In this document: piece after piece, positions 25,331 through 38,354 of the stretch
Position numbering within the stretch: the first letter of the stretch is position 1
Layout of the letters: the number at the start of each line of letters is the position of its first letter
From: Phoenix dactylifera
Taxonomy: Eukaryota > Streptophyta > Magnoliopsida > Arecales > Arecaceae
Assembly (NCBI RefSeq): GCF_009389715.1
Contig: NC_052409.1
Coordinates: 5,941,775 to 6,005,774, forward strand
Direction of reading: 5' to 3'
Length of the DNA: 64,000 bases
Program-made: the position numbers and the translations under genes
The notes under the pieces: generated by a model
What the model was told of the DNA's origin: nothing
The model's database searches: none
Seen by the model: the letters and a program-made list of their open reading frames with translations, nothing else

Positions 25331-25574
25331 TTACACCATCGTTCAATGATTGTAAGATATGCCATTATCAGAAATATAAATTAAGAGACTTATTACATTG
25401 ATAATCTCCTCTCTAGACATCAAAGTATCATATCCTTGATAGTGTGCAAAAATGAGCCTATCTTGTAAACTATATTAATAGATTGAAAATTGGGACAAAA
25501 TCAGCCACATTGAAACATAATTTTCTTATAATTATTTGATAATACGCGGAGAGCTGTTCACATCTGTATTCTGC

Positions 25575-28500
25575 CTACATTGATGTCGTTGAGTTCTTTG
25601 TGATTTTTGCCAGGCAATTGTCTGTCGGACGCGGATGAGGTAAGTATCTCATTAGACATTTTGGGTTCAGCCTTGTGAGCCTGCACATTGACAAATTAAG
25701 TCTCATAATGTGTTCCTGTAATATAAAACCATTATGTATCTAAAGTTAACATATAAAATGTGTGGTAGTGCATTTTTTCACACAATGGCCATTGTGTCAT
25801 AGTGCATTTTTTATACAATAATCAATATTTGAAAATGAGTGTAGAGCAATACAACACAGTGGCTTTAACTCTAAGATGCCCAAGGGACCCCTAAAGACTT
25901 GCTTGGCTTGAAACAAAGGAGATTACTAAGAGGACTGAAAAGCTTTGAACACAAAAGATGGAATAGGAATGCACCGAGTGCCAAAAATGGGTAATTGGCA
26001 ATCATGTGAAGAGCTTAGGCAATGGATGAGAAATTTGAACCAATAAATTGGGCGGTGGCATGCATTATTGGAAAGAAAGTGTGCAGTTCTATTGGCTTCA
26101 TGTTTTTCACTGGGTTCCTTCTCTTTAGGTGCATGACTTTCTCAAGGTCTAAGTTCTCTCCTAGATGCACCACCATATTTGGCTAGTTAGTGACAATCAA
26201 ATGTAGAGCACAGGCAATAGATAAGAATTTCCAGCCAGTCAATTGGATGGTGACATGCATAATTGGAGAGTAAATGTGCTGATACTCTTTAGATGCATGA
26301 CTTTCTCAAGGTCAAAGTTCTCTCTTACCCACCTAATAATTGCAACAGAAGCACCAACTTAATATTGGAAATTTTGGCATCCATATAGTTGCAAAATATG
26401 ATGCCATTTGATTCAAAAGATCACAATGCCCCAATAAATTGTACAGCCCCAATGGTCTCAAGATCCCATTGGTGACTGGTAAAGTCAGCTGACACTCAGC
26501 TTGTGATCATGTTAAAGTAGCCTACATTAGAGATCTCCAGTAATTCATGTAGGATAGAATGAGATGATTGATACTCAAAGACAAGGCACATAAATCCACA
26601 GGTCATACTCTGAATTCAGGTAAATCATGATATACAAGAATTCTTGGAACCTATGCATTTTGGAAGTCAGTTTAGTTCTTTATGACTCCTCTTACAACTT
26701 AATTTAAATAATCAAAGAGAACAAATGGAATCAAAAGAAAATGAGCAAAAACAGATATCTAATGCTTGATTTAGAACCAATATATGAAACTCATCAACCT
26801 AGTTTTGGTTCCACCAAATCCTATATCTTGGAATATTCCATCAAACCCTTCGGTGAATCTCTATATGGATTTTTATATGGCGTCTCTCTTACCCTATGAC
26901 TGCACACACATTTTGTGAGGCTGCTTTTAAATTATTACTACTATATCACAGCTCATTATCCACAACAACATCTGATCAATCAAATACAATGATATATAAA
27001 TAACAAATTAAAAACTATATAGGTGGTCATCACTGTCATCAAGCACAAAACTGTTCAAGTACATTGTCTGTGAAGAACCTAATGAATTAACTCAAAGATA
27101 AATTGAAACTCCGTAACGGAATTAAACTTTACTGTTTGTCTGGTTATCTTTATTTTCCTTAAATTTTTGTCTTTCCCTGAATCAGGTTTTCACTAGCATC
27201 AGAAAGTACAGCTGCACATCACCAGAAGATGAAGAGATCAGCAACAATATGATCTTAGATATACTACATCATCTTAGTTGTAGTTTGGTGAAACACGTCC
27301 TAGTCCAACTGTCATGAATGAAGCTGGAATTACTAAGTTTCTACAAGTACTTCAAGTAATTTCTGTAAATGATATACTCAAGTATTCCACAAGCTTCTAA
27401 CTGCACATAATCTTAGAACAAGAAACAGGACAGGCCCTCAATCTTGTGTACTATGCAGCAGAGTGGATGAATCAGCCAGTCACCTTTTCCTTAGTCGTGG
27501 TTTTGCTGCTTCAATCTGGAAACACTTCGTCCATAAATTAGGAGTTCGTCGAGTTTCTTCTTCTTTGGAAGAGGCAAGGGAAAGATAAGATGAGGAAGGC
27601 AGAATGGCTTAGGTGGAATATGATTTCCATTGCCATCTGCTGGAGAATTTGGATTGAAAGGAACCGTCGGATTTTCAGGGATGAAAATCATTCGGGACTA
27701 CAGACTATTAGAGGCATTAAAAGCTTGCTTAAGGAATACTTTCTGCTTGCTAAGAACAATCAGGTCGCTGTGAGGTACCAGTTAAATTTTCAAGTTGTTT
27801 CAGATTAACTTGTGTACCTAGTGATTCCACAAACAATAAACCAAACAACATAAAACAAAATTAAAGAAGAAACTGGAATAAACAATGTGTCTACTATTGT
27901 ATGACAAAGGGGGAAGAATAAATGCTGTAAAATGGAGACTAAAAGAACCTACCGATAATCAAGAAGAAAATAGTGCAGGAAAACAGTGATCTCTAATTTG
28001 GCCAGCTCATTTCCGGGGCACAACCTGCTTCCTCCTCCAAAGGCAAGAAAAGTTCCTGATTTGGGTGTCAGACCCTGGACAGATAAAACTTATATGTAAC
28101 AGATATCTCTACAAATATGCATGCCCATATTCATGGGTATTCCATAAGAACACCATCTCCTTGAGGCATAAAAAATACACAAAGGAGAAAAATCACTGTC
28201 TGACTTACATCCCATCTACTGGGATTGAACTTCTTCGGGTCAGGGTAAACTTCAGGATCCAGGTGAACACTTCTGTACCAAGTCTGAACTCTCCAGCCCT
28301 TAGGTATGAGATAACCTATGAACAGGCAAACATTACATATTTTCCCTATTATTTTGAATCTGATTAAGTCTCTCATGATTATTAGATTCTTTTTGTTCAG
28401 TAATTGGAAATGTCGCTTACGAAACTAACCATTGACATAGACATCAGCAGTTGCTTTCCGGAAAGCCACGAATGAGATGTTAACTATGCGTAGCGTCTCA

Positions 28501-31500
28501 TCAATAACCTTCAAAAATGAGAATGATGCCAATATTCAGAATGTGTAACTCCAAGGTGTGATAATATATACAACAGTTTGAGCTAACATAATTTATTTTT
28601 TTTAAAAAAAAAAAACTTATGAAAAGCTGGACAGACCTTTGAAAGATACTCCATTTGTTTGACCTCCTTTAGTGTGAGTCCCTTCTGCATAGGTGGTTTA
28701 TTTCTTCTAATCTCCTCTTGTTCTGCCTAAATGATTTGCCATGTTATGATCAGTTCCAGTGACTTCAATGTTCAAAGATCAGGTTGAAATTAAACTCATA
28801 TATCAAACTCCTCAGCTACCTTAGCTTTTTGGAAATATTCAGGGTTTTCTTGTAGAAACACAGTGGCCCACATGGTGATATGGCCAGAAGATTCATGGCC
28901 AGCATTGAGATACATAAGCAATATATCAATAATCTCCTCATTGCTTAACCTTCTGCCGTTTTCATCTTCAACTTCCATGAGACGATCCATCATGTCCTTA
29001 TCTGCTGGAGGTGGATTTCTTGCCCTTGCTGCCTTTCTTTCATCCAGAATGGCTTGCAGAATTGCCACCAATTTTTTCCGAGCCTGCAATTTAAGAACAT
29101 GCCAGTTTTACTAATTAAACTCTCAAGAATTATTAAATACCCATTTTCAAAATTGGAGCACTAAAACATAATTGCAGGGTTAAGGTATTTATGTATACCA
29201 AAAAAAAAAAAAAATCATTTAGGTGAGAACTCTTAGAATAAGGGAAGGAAAATAAGGAAAGAGCATGAAGCAGAAATACGATAAAGAACTAAAAGACAAT
29301 TTGAGCAAGTGAAATTCCTTGTCAGAAAGTATAACTTTTAGTTGAATTAGTTCTTAGAGAAACAAAGGGGAAGAAAGTACATGTACCTTGAGTGCTCTAT
29401 GGTAAGCAAATCCAGGGAGGTTAATGGCCATTGCCCTCATTCCATAGTTCAGATCAGTGTAGACTTTCTCTAAAGTATCCATGATGCTGTCACTCTCTGA
29501 GCTTAGAAATATTTTCATGATTATCTTGAATGTAAACCTCCGCAGCTCTGTAAGGAACTCAATCTCTCCCATTCCTGCCCACTTCTTCAGAGTTGATACA
29601 ACAGTACCCTCAATGAACTCTAGATATGTAGTAAGTGCTTCAAAACCATTAATTGGAGCTGCTGTCAGTCTCCTTAGCCGCTTGTGCTCTTCATGAATGA
29701 TGCCTACAAATGATTTCTTCCCAATGAGCTCGCAAGTGGCTTTAGGCCAACCAGGCACGAAGCGCTCGTCGTCCATCAAAACTTGCTTGCAGGTCTCAGG
29801 TATTGTAACCATGATCGTTGGCTTCCCAAACATGTAGGCCTTGTATATTCCAATGCGGCTAAACCTATAAATGGACAATAAAATCTTCATGAACTACCTA
29901 TCCACGTATAGCGAACAAAAACCCAGTTTGGCGTTAATTCCGAGTACACCAGGGGTACAATTACAAATTAGTATATGCAGTGCCTTAAATCATTATTCCT
30001 TCATAATTTTTGATATCTTTTCATATATACTAAGAATCAAAAATGTCAAAAATATGATCAATGGAAACTCTAAAGTAAGATTGCAGAATCCAAAGAGAGA
30101 AATAGGCATGGCAGAGACAAGTTGACAAAGTTAAGGTCACACAATGTTCAGGTGACTTTGATAATGATGTAGAAAAAGGTGGTAAGTATATCACGGAAGC
30201 AGATGGAGAACTCTTCTGCGTGGGTTCACTTTAACTTCAAAAGCCATAAAAATTCTCTGGTTGTTCTTTCCTCCTCTGGTTTTTGAAGTACTGTCCCTTG
30301 TGGCAGATGTGGAGCACGAACATGTGTGTGAAAACAATGCACACTTTAGGTCCAATCTTTGATTGACATGGATTGAGGGGGGAATGAAGAAAAAACAACA
30401 TCTTAAATTGCTTCAAACATCCTCGGCAATCAAATTTAAAAATGCAAAGATGAACAATTTTGGAAATCATCAACCTAACATTAAGCATCAAAAAACTTAA
30501 AACCTCTAATTATATGAGAAATTTAATAGTACCGCTGGGGCTCCACACAAATGTATCTTTTTGTTGCATGATCTCGTCGACCACAATACCATGTCAAGTT
30601 CTTTTCGGGATAACCATTCCAAGATCCAATTTGATATTGCTTCCTAAAAATTTGGAAACATATAAAGCACCTTAACTCTATTTGGCTATAGTCACTTGAA
30701 GATGTAGAGTTTAATATGAAGCATTAGTTGACCCTTTAAGCACAATTTTAGTCCCTTGTGATTTGTTTGATGTTCCATGACCTTGTAAAGCATGTCTTTT
30801 ATAAATAGTTTTTATAAACTCTACTTTTCTAATAAAGGCCAGGTGGCTTTGCCTCCCTCTTCATCAAAAGAAAAAAAAAAAAACTTTGTAAAGCATGAAT
30901 ATTGTCTTACAATCAAAAGTTTTCGAGAATTTTTTTTTTTTTTTGGAGAAAAAGAGGGAAACTCATCCGCACTATAACTAATCAGATCCAAATGCCTGGG
31001 AGGAACCAACCAAGACTCGAACCTAAAATCTCTTGGTTGCTTAGCAGAGGGGTGTAACTACTGGTGAAAGAATTGGGAGGAAGGAACCAAGCAATGCTTG
31101 CATATACCAACTTTTGACAGCGCCAAATCCCACACCCTTTCAGGGCCCATGTGTCACTGAAAAAAGTGTGGCATTCGGTGTCCTGAAAAATAGGTGCAAT
31201 ATGTAACAATCTTTACAAACCACTTGCTGAGTATTCATTTATCACCAACCTAACTTGGGCCCCATTTGGAGAGCTTTTACCTCTAAAAGTAGTTTTGGAT
31301 GAAAAAGAATGTTTGGTAAAAATTTCGAAAATCTATTTTAGTTTTTTAAGAAAGCTAAAAACAACTTTTCAACAGAAGCTTTATTTTGGAGTTTTCCGAA
31401 AAAACTGTTTTAAGCTTTGTCGGAAAGTTGTTTTTTGACCAAAATATCCATAATAAAATATAATATTTACATATTTTGTTCCTTTATAAGCCTAAAAATC

Positions 31501-34500
31501 TGCTAGAGCTCTAACAAAATATCCTAGCCGTAGATCAGACTCCTTTCCGCATAAAAAAATGTATTCTTGTTTCATATTATTATTTTATACCTTATTATTG
31601 TATTATACTATAAATACAATATTATATTACATTATATCATAATACATTAATATGTTATGTTAAATAATTTAATATTATGTTATATAATAAAATTAATTTA
31701 CGCTAATAATTATAATATTTTATACCTTTATTATTGTATTATACTATAAATATAATATTATATTACATTATATCATAATACATTATTATATTATGTTATA
31801 TAATGAAAAATTAATGTACACTAATAATTATAATATTTTGTACCTTTATTATTATATTATAATATAAATATAATATTATATTACATTATATCATAATACA
31901 TTGATATGTTATATTAAATAATTTAATATTATATTAAATTATTATGATATAATATATAATGTTATATTACTATATTATAATAATAATATATTATATTATA
32001 GTAATATTATACTATATAATATATTTATATATTAAATAAGTTATATTTTATTATGCTCTGTTGTATAATACTATGCAATGTCCTCTATAGTAATTTTATT
32101 ATACAAAAGTACTTTCTCAGATTGTTTACCAAACATATGTTAAACTGCTACAGCACTTTAGAAATGTAGTTACCAAACAGCAAAAAGCTTTTTATAAAAG
32201 TTCTACTTTCAACAGTTCTACTATCAATAGCTCCTCCAAACAGACCTCGGTCAATATGCCATAAGGCTAATTATCAGCTACCCAAGATTTTTGAAGTTAA
32301 ATAGAATCAGTTCTCAGTCCACATCAGTTTGCAAACAAAGAGTCTCAGACTGAGCTAATAAAGAAGGGAGGGAGGGTGGAAATGGGAATTCCACTGGTTC
32401 CCATGCTCTTATTTGATTCCCACAAACAAATCTTCAGAACAGACATCAAAATATCCATCAAGATGCAGTCAAGCTCCATTTGGACCTTTGTCCGGACTCT
32501 GTTATAATGTTTTTTATTTTTTTTGACATTGTAGTATGTGTCTTCTTGTTATCGCTCCTTTCTCCAAGAAGAATTTGTACATCCGAGCCTAAGCTAAAAG
32601 ACTTGAAAACAAGCAGCAGGAACAGAACCAACGCAGGCCTCAAAGAAGCAAACAAAGTTCCCTACCGCAAGAAGACAACACCCATGCAGCGTTCCATGCC
32701 GACCCTTCGCTCCCACCAATGCCGGTGACAAAAGTTGTCCCACCACACATTTATTTTACTATAAGTGATATATGCAAGGCATGGTGCTTTAAATGCAAAG
32801 CTACAAACACTGGAGTTTGCTATGTATAAAAATGTAGCAGGTGTAGTGCCAAAAAATAGAAATATTAAACAACTAGAACAACTAATTGGCTGTGATTGGA
32901 TTCAGTCAAGTGGATCGTGACCTAGGTGTTTCAAGCCATGATTGGACCTGTAGGGGTATGGGTCAAGCCCAATTGGTAAAAAGTATAATAAGTTTGGGTC
33001 TAGGTTATTGAAATCGGAACCAAGTTTGACCTGATTTGGTGTCGTGACTTAAATTAAACTAGATACAGACTAGGATGTGTTGCAACACCTTGCATGTTGA
33101 TGTTGATGTCGATGTTTTTATTGGACTTTTCCAATCTTTCATAACTAGAGTAGTGAGGCTGAGAATATAGACATGAAACAAGTTAGAAGAGAGAAGTTTT
33201 ACCCATATAAAGCGACAAGGCCACTTGAATATCGGAAACTCAACTCATTTGGATTCATTACAATTCAAGTTGATTCGTGGCTAAACTTAGATAAATCAAT
33301 TATTTTTTCTTTTTTTTTGGTGAGGATTAGATGAATCAAAACCATGTAAGGCCACACTCGCTCGGAGTATTTTTAAGAAAATAAAATATATCTTGCAAAA
33401 CAAAAGCCATATCATATAACTAAATTATAAAATAAATTTTTAATATCGCTAAAAACACAAGCGTGCATGATAAGTTTGTAGAACATCATGTTTTAAAAAC
33501 TCCTAAATTGGATCATCATGTTTTAGAAAAATTTAATATATGACCTATCTAATTTATTTATTTTTTTTTTTAGGGTTCGTAAAATCTTGTACCAAGCTAG
33601 TTCGGATTTATGCATAGGTATACCTATAGAGAAAGTCATAACATTTGATATGGGCCAGCCAGGGTCTGATATTTGTTATATTGAAATCTTAATCCCAATC
33701 CCACAGGGACTATCCAAACAAGCCAAAACAAATATAATTGCAGACGTGGCTGTATTTCACAATGCAACCAGTCTGTGCGTTAGCTGCTACCATGCTCTCG
33801 ACCAACCACGCATGGCCACGTCAGCATGCAAGAACTTGCCCATAAGAGCAGCTCTAATGATATCATTAACTTGGATTTCCCTTGGCTCAGTGTTGGTGGG
33901 CCATACTCGACTTGGACCATGACTGGGACAAATGAGAACCACATGTACTCGCCACCAGCCATATCCAAACGGGTCCCATCCCCAGCTGAAGCCTCAATCT
34001 CAGTCTTGTTCTTTTTCATTTTTAATATATATATATAATTCATTCAACCTAGTCTAACCCCAGTCCCATACCCAATCAGCAAGCATATTACTAGAGGTAG
34101 CAATCAGATTGGATCGGATACATAATAGATCAAAAATCTATTAATTTAAATCTAATTTATTTGTTAAACAGATAAAAAATTAAGAACCAAATCTAAAAAT
34201 AATTGATCCTAATTGATAAAAAATTGAAACAATTTAAACAAGTTAAACAATTAAGTATTTCCATCCTTACTTATTACTAGACAAATTTAACAAAACAGCC
34301 GATGGAGCATATTGATCAGCTTATTACAAGACAAAGTATACGAGACAATGATGTAGCATTTTTTTTTATAAAAAATTTTATAGCGGGGCCGTAATTAGTT
34401 ATCAAGGTCACCCAAAACAAAGTGATAAAAAAAGTATCAATGAAAGTTAGAAAAGAGTACACCAAAAAAAAAAAAAAAAAGTTAGAAAAGAGGCTATGAT

Positions 34501-35018
34501 TAATATATTCTTGCACTCTTGTTTTGAAATCTCTAATATCTAGCTATTCAAGTATCTCAAAACGGTTAAAAATACATAGATGTTTAGTGATGCAGGATTG
34601 GATCTCTCCAATTCAGCAGTATATCATGACTCGCTCGTAGCTATTCATGAAGAAGTGCCATAATAATTAAAAAGAAAAATTCCTAGAGATCAGCCCTCGT
34701 ATAACTGCAAAGTATATTAAAATTATATATATTTTAATTTTTCAGACATAAAAATAAAATTGTATATATCTGACTCTCCAATACTTGAAACAAAAAGGTT
34801 CGTGGAGTGATAAATAGTTAGATGATCAATTGCGGTGCTCTCGGAATCGGTGGCACCCGGTTTGGGCCTGACGGTTAAACATGTGGCGGTAAAATTCGGG
34901 TTCGCGGACCAGCCTTAACCGACTCAATTTGGTTAATCCTTCTCCTCTCTCTCGAAAACCCCACTTACCGGATTCCCCGCAAACTAATCACCGAATTCTC
35001 AAGCAAAAATGGACGTGC

Positions 35019-35056
<38 letters not shown>

Positions 35057-35313
35057 ATGAATGAACGAGTGAACACTGACCGTCGGACGTAGGAGTTGAT
35101 GAAAGAGTCGGGATCGTTGGATTTGAAGGCCCAGAGGAAAGCGGCCATGTTTCCGAGGAGAGGCCACCCGAGGTCCCCCGGCGGCAACCTTTTCCTCTTC
35201 TCTCCGAGCCCCCATTCGTGCACCCACTCCTGCACCCTCCTCGCCAAGCCGCTCACCGCCGCCGCCCCCGCCACCGCCGCCGCCGCCGCTACCAATAACC
35301 CCCACAAATCCAT
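25575..35313 (-). CDS. KAO: Ent-kaurenoic acid oxidase, cytochrome P450 CYP88A
   Basis: Eight phase-consistent exons on the minus strand: 35313-35081, 29864-29387, 29083-28820, 28726-28637, 28508-28430, 28315-28209, 28074-27953 and 25680-25575. They total 1479 nt and encode 492 residues, the usual KAO length. The enzyme oxidises ent-kaurenoic acid to GA12 in three steps at the ER membrane, in gibberellin synthesis. Residues 3-25 form an Ala-rich membrane anchor, followed by [14 protein letters not shown]. Exon 2 has [16 protein letters not shown] and [16 protein letters not shown]; exon 3 has the I-helix AGHESS (298-303); exon 5 has the K-helix E359-T-L-R362; exon 7 has the haem loop [10 protein letters not shown] with Cys436. 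The last exon ([16 protein letters not shown]) is 2.27 kb away, beyond an intron that holds a LINE fragment. Intron 1 is 5.2 kb and hosts several elements. No broken motif was seen, so it is probably functional. Confidence 0.95.
27401..27806 (+). pseudogene. LINE zf-RVT fragment in the last KAO intron
   Basis: The plus strand, antisense to KAO, reads [21 protein letters not shown], then [20 protein letters not shown] and RRIFRDE. This is the zinc-binding reverse-transcriptase C-terminal domain (zf-RVT) pattern of plant LINEs. One zinc ligand (the expected final Cys after HLFL) is Ser, and a stop interrupts the frame near 27588. It is a dead piece without RT motifs. Confidence 0.7.
30783..30897 (+). 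mobile_element. 88-bp LINE tail with a 12-bp perfect target-site duplication (KAO intron 1)
   Basis: TTGTAAAGCATG is present at 30783-30794 and 30886-30897; the match extends leftwards to 15 bp with one mismatch. Between them are 88 bp ending AATAAAGGCCAGGTGGC...TTCATCAAAAG plus an A-run. The GGTGGCTTTGCCTCCC string before the A-tail is typical of some plant LINE 3' ends. Confidence 0.75.
30930..31080 (-). mobile_element. tRNA-derived SINE-like element (KAO intron 1)
   Basis: Read on the minus strand, it has a TAGTTACACCCC stretch (A-box-like, near 31055) and AGGTTCGAGTCTTGG (B-box-like, near 31018). It ends in a 15-16-base A-run at about 30930-30945. A pol III-type bipartite promoter followed by a 3' A-tail is the SINE layout. 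I could not find clear target-site duplications, so a decayed or older copy is likely. Confidence 0.45.
31258..32250. mobile_element. MITE-like non-autonomous DNA transposon, about 1 kb, in KAO intron 1
   Basis: The ends are inverted: left GGGCCCCATTTGGAGAGCT; right, reverse-complemented, CCGAGGTCTGTTTGGAGGAGCT. A second shared stretch lies further in (TGTTTGGTAA on both sides). The interior has no coding frame and is very AT-rich, with three tandem-like units starting near 31580, 31720 and 31838. The terminal pattern recalls hAT-like MITEs. The flanking duplication was not resolved, so the superfamily is uncertain. Confidence 0.55.
31580..31935. repeat. Three AT-rich tandem units inside the MITE-like element
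   Basis: TATCATAATACATT recurs at 31635, 31771 and 31889 (steps of 136 and 118 bp), with long matching AT-rich flanks in each unit. Confidence 0.75.
33287..33339 (-). mobile_element. Minimal 27-bp retroposed tail with 13-bp target-site duplication
   Basis: TTAGATAAATCAA (33287-33299) and TTAGATGAATCAA (33327-33339) flank only 27 bp. Read on the minus strand the insert is TCCTCACC plus an A-rich tail. It looks like an extremely 5'-truncated LINE insertion in KAO intron 1. Confidence 0.45.
35018..35050. repeat. (GA)n microsatellite just inside KAO intron 1
   Basis: A GA run about 30 bp downstream of the KAO exon-1 donor (minus strand CT run). Confidence 0.9.
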
Positions 35314-35364
35314 CTCTCTCTCCCCTCCCTCCAGTTTCAACCTCGAGGTATGGGATTGGGAGGG

Positions 35365-35372
35365 AATAAATA
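35365..35372 (-). promoter_or_regulatory. Possible TATA box of KAO
   Basis: The minus strand reads TATTTATT, 52 bp ahead of the KAO ATG, with CT-rich sequence around it. The spacing would give a very short leader, so a start further upstream is also possible. Confidence 0.25.
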
Positions 35373-37748
35373 GGAGAGGGTGGAGGAAGGTGGATGGCTT
35401 GGGAGAGTCTATCTGAGGAGGAGGGGAAAAAAAAGCCGGAAATGCTGAGAGAGAGAGAGAGAGAGAGCGATGGAAGTGAGCGTACCGTTTCCAATATTTA
35501 GTTGTAAATAGCCAAAAGAGAGAGAGAGAGAGTGAGAGAGAGGCATTGCCGAGAGCCGGCCGTATATGGGAATAGCATATGCGTTTGTCGTGTAGCCCTT
35601 GAGATGGATGCCCTCATGCAATGCTCCCATCCCCTTCGTTAAATCTTTTTCCCACTAAAAGTTAGAAACAGTGCCGGGTATGATCAATAGGGAGATGGCC
35701 TTGCAGTCGGAGCACATATATTGTAAAAATAATAGGATAGTAAATTGGGATTTTAGAGATATCCACTGCATTCTGGAAGTTATTATCTTTTGACTTTTTT
35801 GGATATATTGGTATCCGATTTATATAATATATCTGCTTCAGCAAAAAAAAAAAAAAAAAATAGTAGGGCACTTTTAGCTGCTTTTAACAAATTATCAAAT
35901 TAACAACTAATGCATCCAAAATAACTATAGCTGAGTGACTTTAAAAAAAAAAATTATTCTACCATGACATAATTGTTGATAACAATAAATTAATATAGTT
36001 GTCCATGCAAATCGGCCATTCATCATTATGGATGTGTAGCATTTATTTCTATAGAGTTGATTGCTTGCAACTTATCCTGATTAATTCTCTCGTAAATATG
36101 ATCGTTATATTTATAAATATATTTTTATTAACTTTTCATGAAATATGTAATATTATTTTTATGATAGATAAAGTTCTTTGCCAAGAAATAATTTTATTAT
36201 CTCTATTATGAATGAACTTTATTAAGTCTTCATGAGATTTGATATGTTGTTCGTCTACCATACCTTATCATAATTTGTTATTTTCACAACTTCTCTTGAA
36301 ATGAATGTTGTTATCCTTATTAGTGAAATCAATGGAGCACTTTGATGTTGTATCGGCTGAAAATTGATCATATTGATGAAATTATGTACAAGTTTTTATT
36401 AAAAATCATATATATAAAATACTGAAAAAACTTTAGGATTCTAATGGGTCTTAAACAAGCATTTTGCTTTCAAAAATTTCGCAAAATAAGTCTGCTAATT
36501 TTTACTTTATTGCCCAAACAAGAACCCTTTTTTGTATATCTATTTATTTATTTTAGATTTTAGTGAGCTGCTGTGGCCCTATTTTTAAATAATACAACTT
36601 GAAGCTACCCTAATAGACATTTATTAATGCAACCAATTTTCCTAGACATTTCTCCTGATTTCTCTGAATCTTTCATTGTATTCACAATTATATTACTTTT
36701 TTTTTTCTAGAAACTAATCTCTGTAGGTTGGATGCAGTGGCCCCAACATACATTAGACACAAGGCGCTGTGTGCAACCTAGTAATTCCATTTTCATGAGC
36801 CTTCTTGCATGCACATTGTGTCATAATTAAACACCTCTATAATTCCAACTAAACCTAAATCACACTCAAAGAATTCTGAGTGTAAAAATAGTTTGAATTT
36901 GATTTAGGTTGATCTGGAATAGCACAGATGTTCAGAATATTGCACACCTGAAGAATTCAAACAAAGGATGTGTCTGTTGAACCCATAACTTCTAACCAAA
37001 TTATAGGCATTTCATACTACCACCAGATTTTTGTCAATACATGATTAATCTTATAATTTAATTGGTGTTGAGGATGTTTTGTTAGCATTAGATGCAGTAT
37101 CAAATTCAAATTTTGAACTGCCTAGAGTGAGACTAACACGATGACATGTGAGAAAAGATAAGGATTAGGTGCGTAATTAAGGAGTTTCATAAAAGATTTC
37201 TCAGCTATTATAACAATGGGAAAGTTCCGGGGGAAAAAAATACTACACTTACTACTAATAGAAATCCAACTTAATCAAATGAACTTTCCGGCGCATCTCG
37301 TATGTTAAACGATGGTATATCTTTTATTATTATATTTTTTTCTCTCAATGCGCACGCGCCTTTGGAGAGAGAGAAGGAGAGAGAGTATTACTAAGAGGCT
37401 TCCATATGACCCAAAATCCTAGACGGTGCACTGTTTGCACTGCAGAGTACTGTGGAGCGCTTGATAGCCGTTATCAAAAGATGAGCGGCTATCAACAGCG
37501 ACGTGCCATATACGACACATAAGGCCATCATGTCTGATAGTCATTCATCTCTTGATAGCAGCCATCAAGCGCCACACAGCGCTCTGTGGTGCAAACGGCG
37601 CACCCCAGAGGATTCATGCTCATCCTATATCATCATAATCAGGGTCTCGAAATCGACGTTGCCGTGCAAAACCGGGATGGAATCTAATCGACCATGGCCT
37701 TGCGTGATTCAATTCTCATGCACCGCAAATGGTAATCCATACAAGTCG

Positions 37749-37975
37749 AAATCGTTAAAATATAGCATGAATTGCCCCCTCAAAATATGCTTTCGTTGAA
37801 TGAGATCCACCCAAGATGTCGATAAAAATTTTCTTATTAATGCACCGACATGTATACAAATTGCAATCGTTAAAATGTAGCACGAATTGCCCCCTCGAAG
37901 AATGTTTTCGTCGAATGAAATCACCCAGGACGTCGGCAAAGATTTTCTTATTAATGAACCGATGGGTCTCATTTA
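37749..37975. repeat. Tandem duplication of about 115 bp
   Basis: ATCGTTAAAATRTAGCAYGA starts at 37751 and at 37866. Both copies continue through TTGCCCCCTC and TTCTTATTAATG (37831 and 37945). Copies differ by substitutions and a 1-bp shift. Confidence 0.85.
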
Positions 37976-38330
37976 GCACCAATCATGATATAATCATTGG
38001 TCGAAATCGACTATCACAGCCTCACGATCTTATACACTAGTACATTCTCCTAGCACCCTCCACCATTAGTTTGAAGTCCCGGTGCCTTGCTATTGCCATC
38101 ACCATCACACTGTTCACCTCTACGACCACCACCCATTGCACCTTGTTGTCCTCCTCCATCACCACAGACTCCTCTCTTGCAATTTTTGTCATCAAACAGT
38201 TCAGCTCAATTCAATTGTCCTTCCCTTACAGTGACACTTAAACTTGTTCAACCCTGATGCAGATGCTTAGGGACTAGATTCAGATTAAAACAAGGACAAA
38301 AGCCTGCATGCATAAAGCCAAGCGCACACA

Positions 38331-38354
38331 GGGGGGGGGGGGAGAGAGAGAGAG
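38331..38354. repeat. G12 run followed by (GA)n
   Basis: Twelve G then about six GA units. Confidence 0.9.

Noticed and set aside
30930-31080. A genuine tRNA gene
   Set aside because: There is a B-box-like GGTTCGAGTC, but no cloverleaf with acceptor stem could be folded, and an A-tail follows, so a SINE-like element is the better reading.
34988-35494. A 168-residue minus-strand frame with Gly- and Ser-rich low complexity over KAO exon 1
   Set aside because: It is an alternative frame of KAO exon 1 and GA repeats; the KAO frame has family motifs and matching splice phases.
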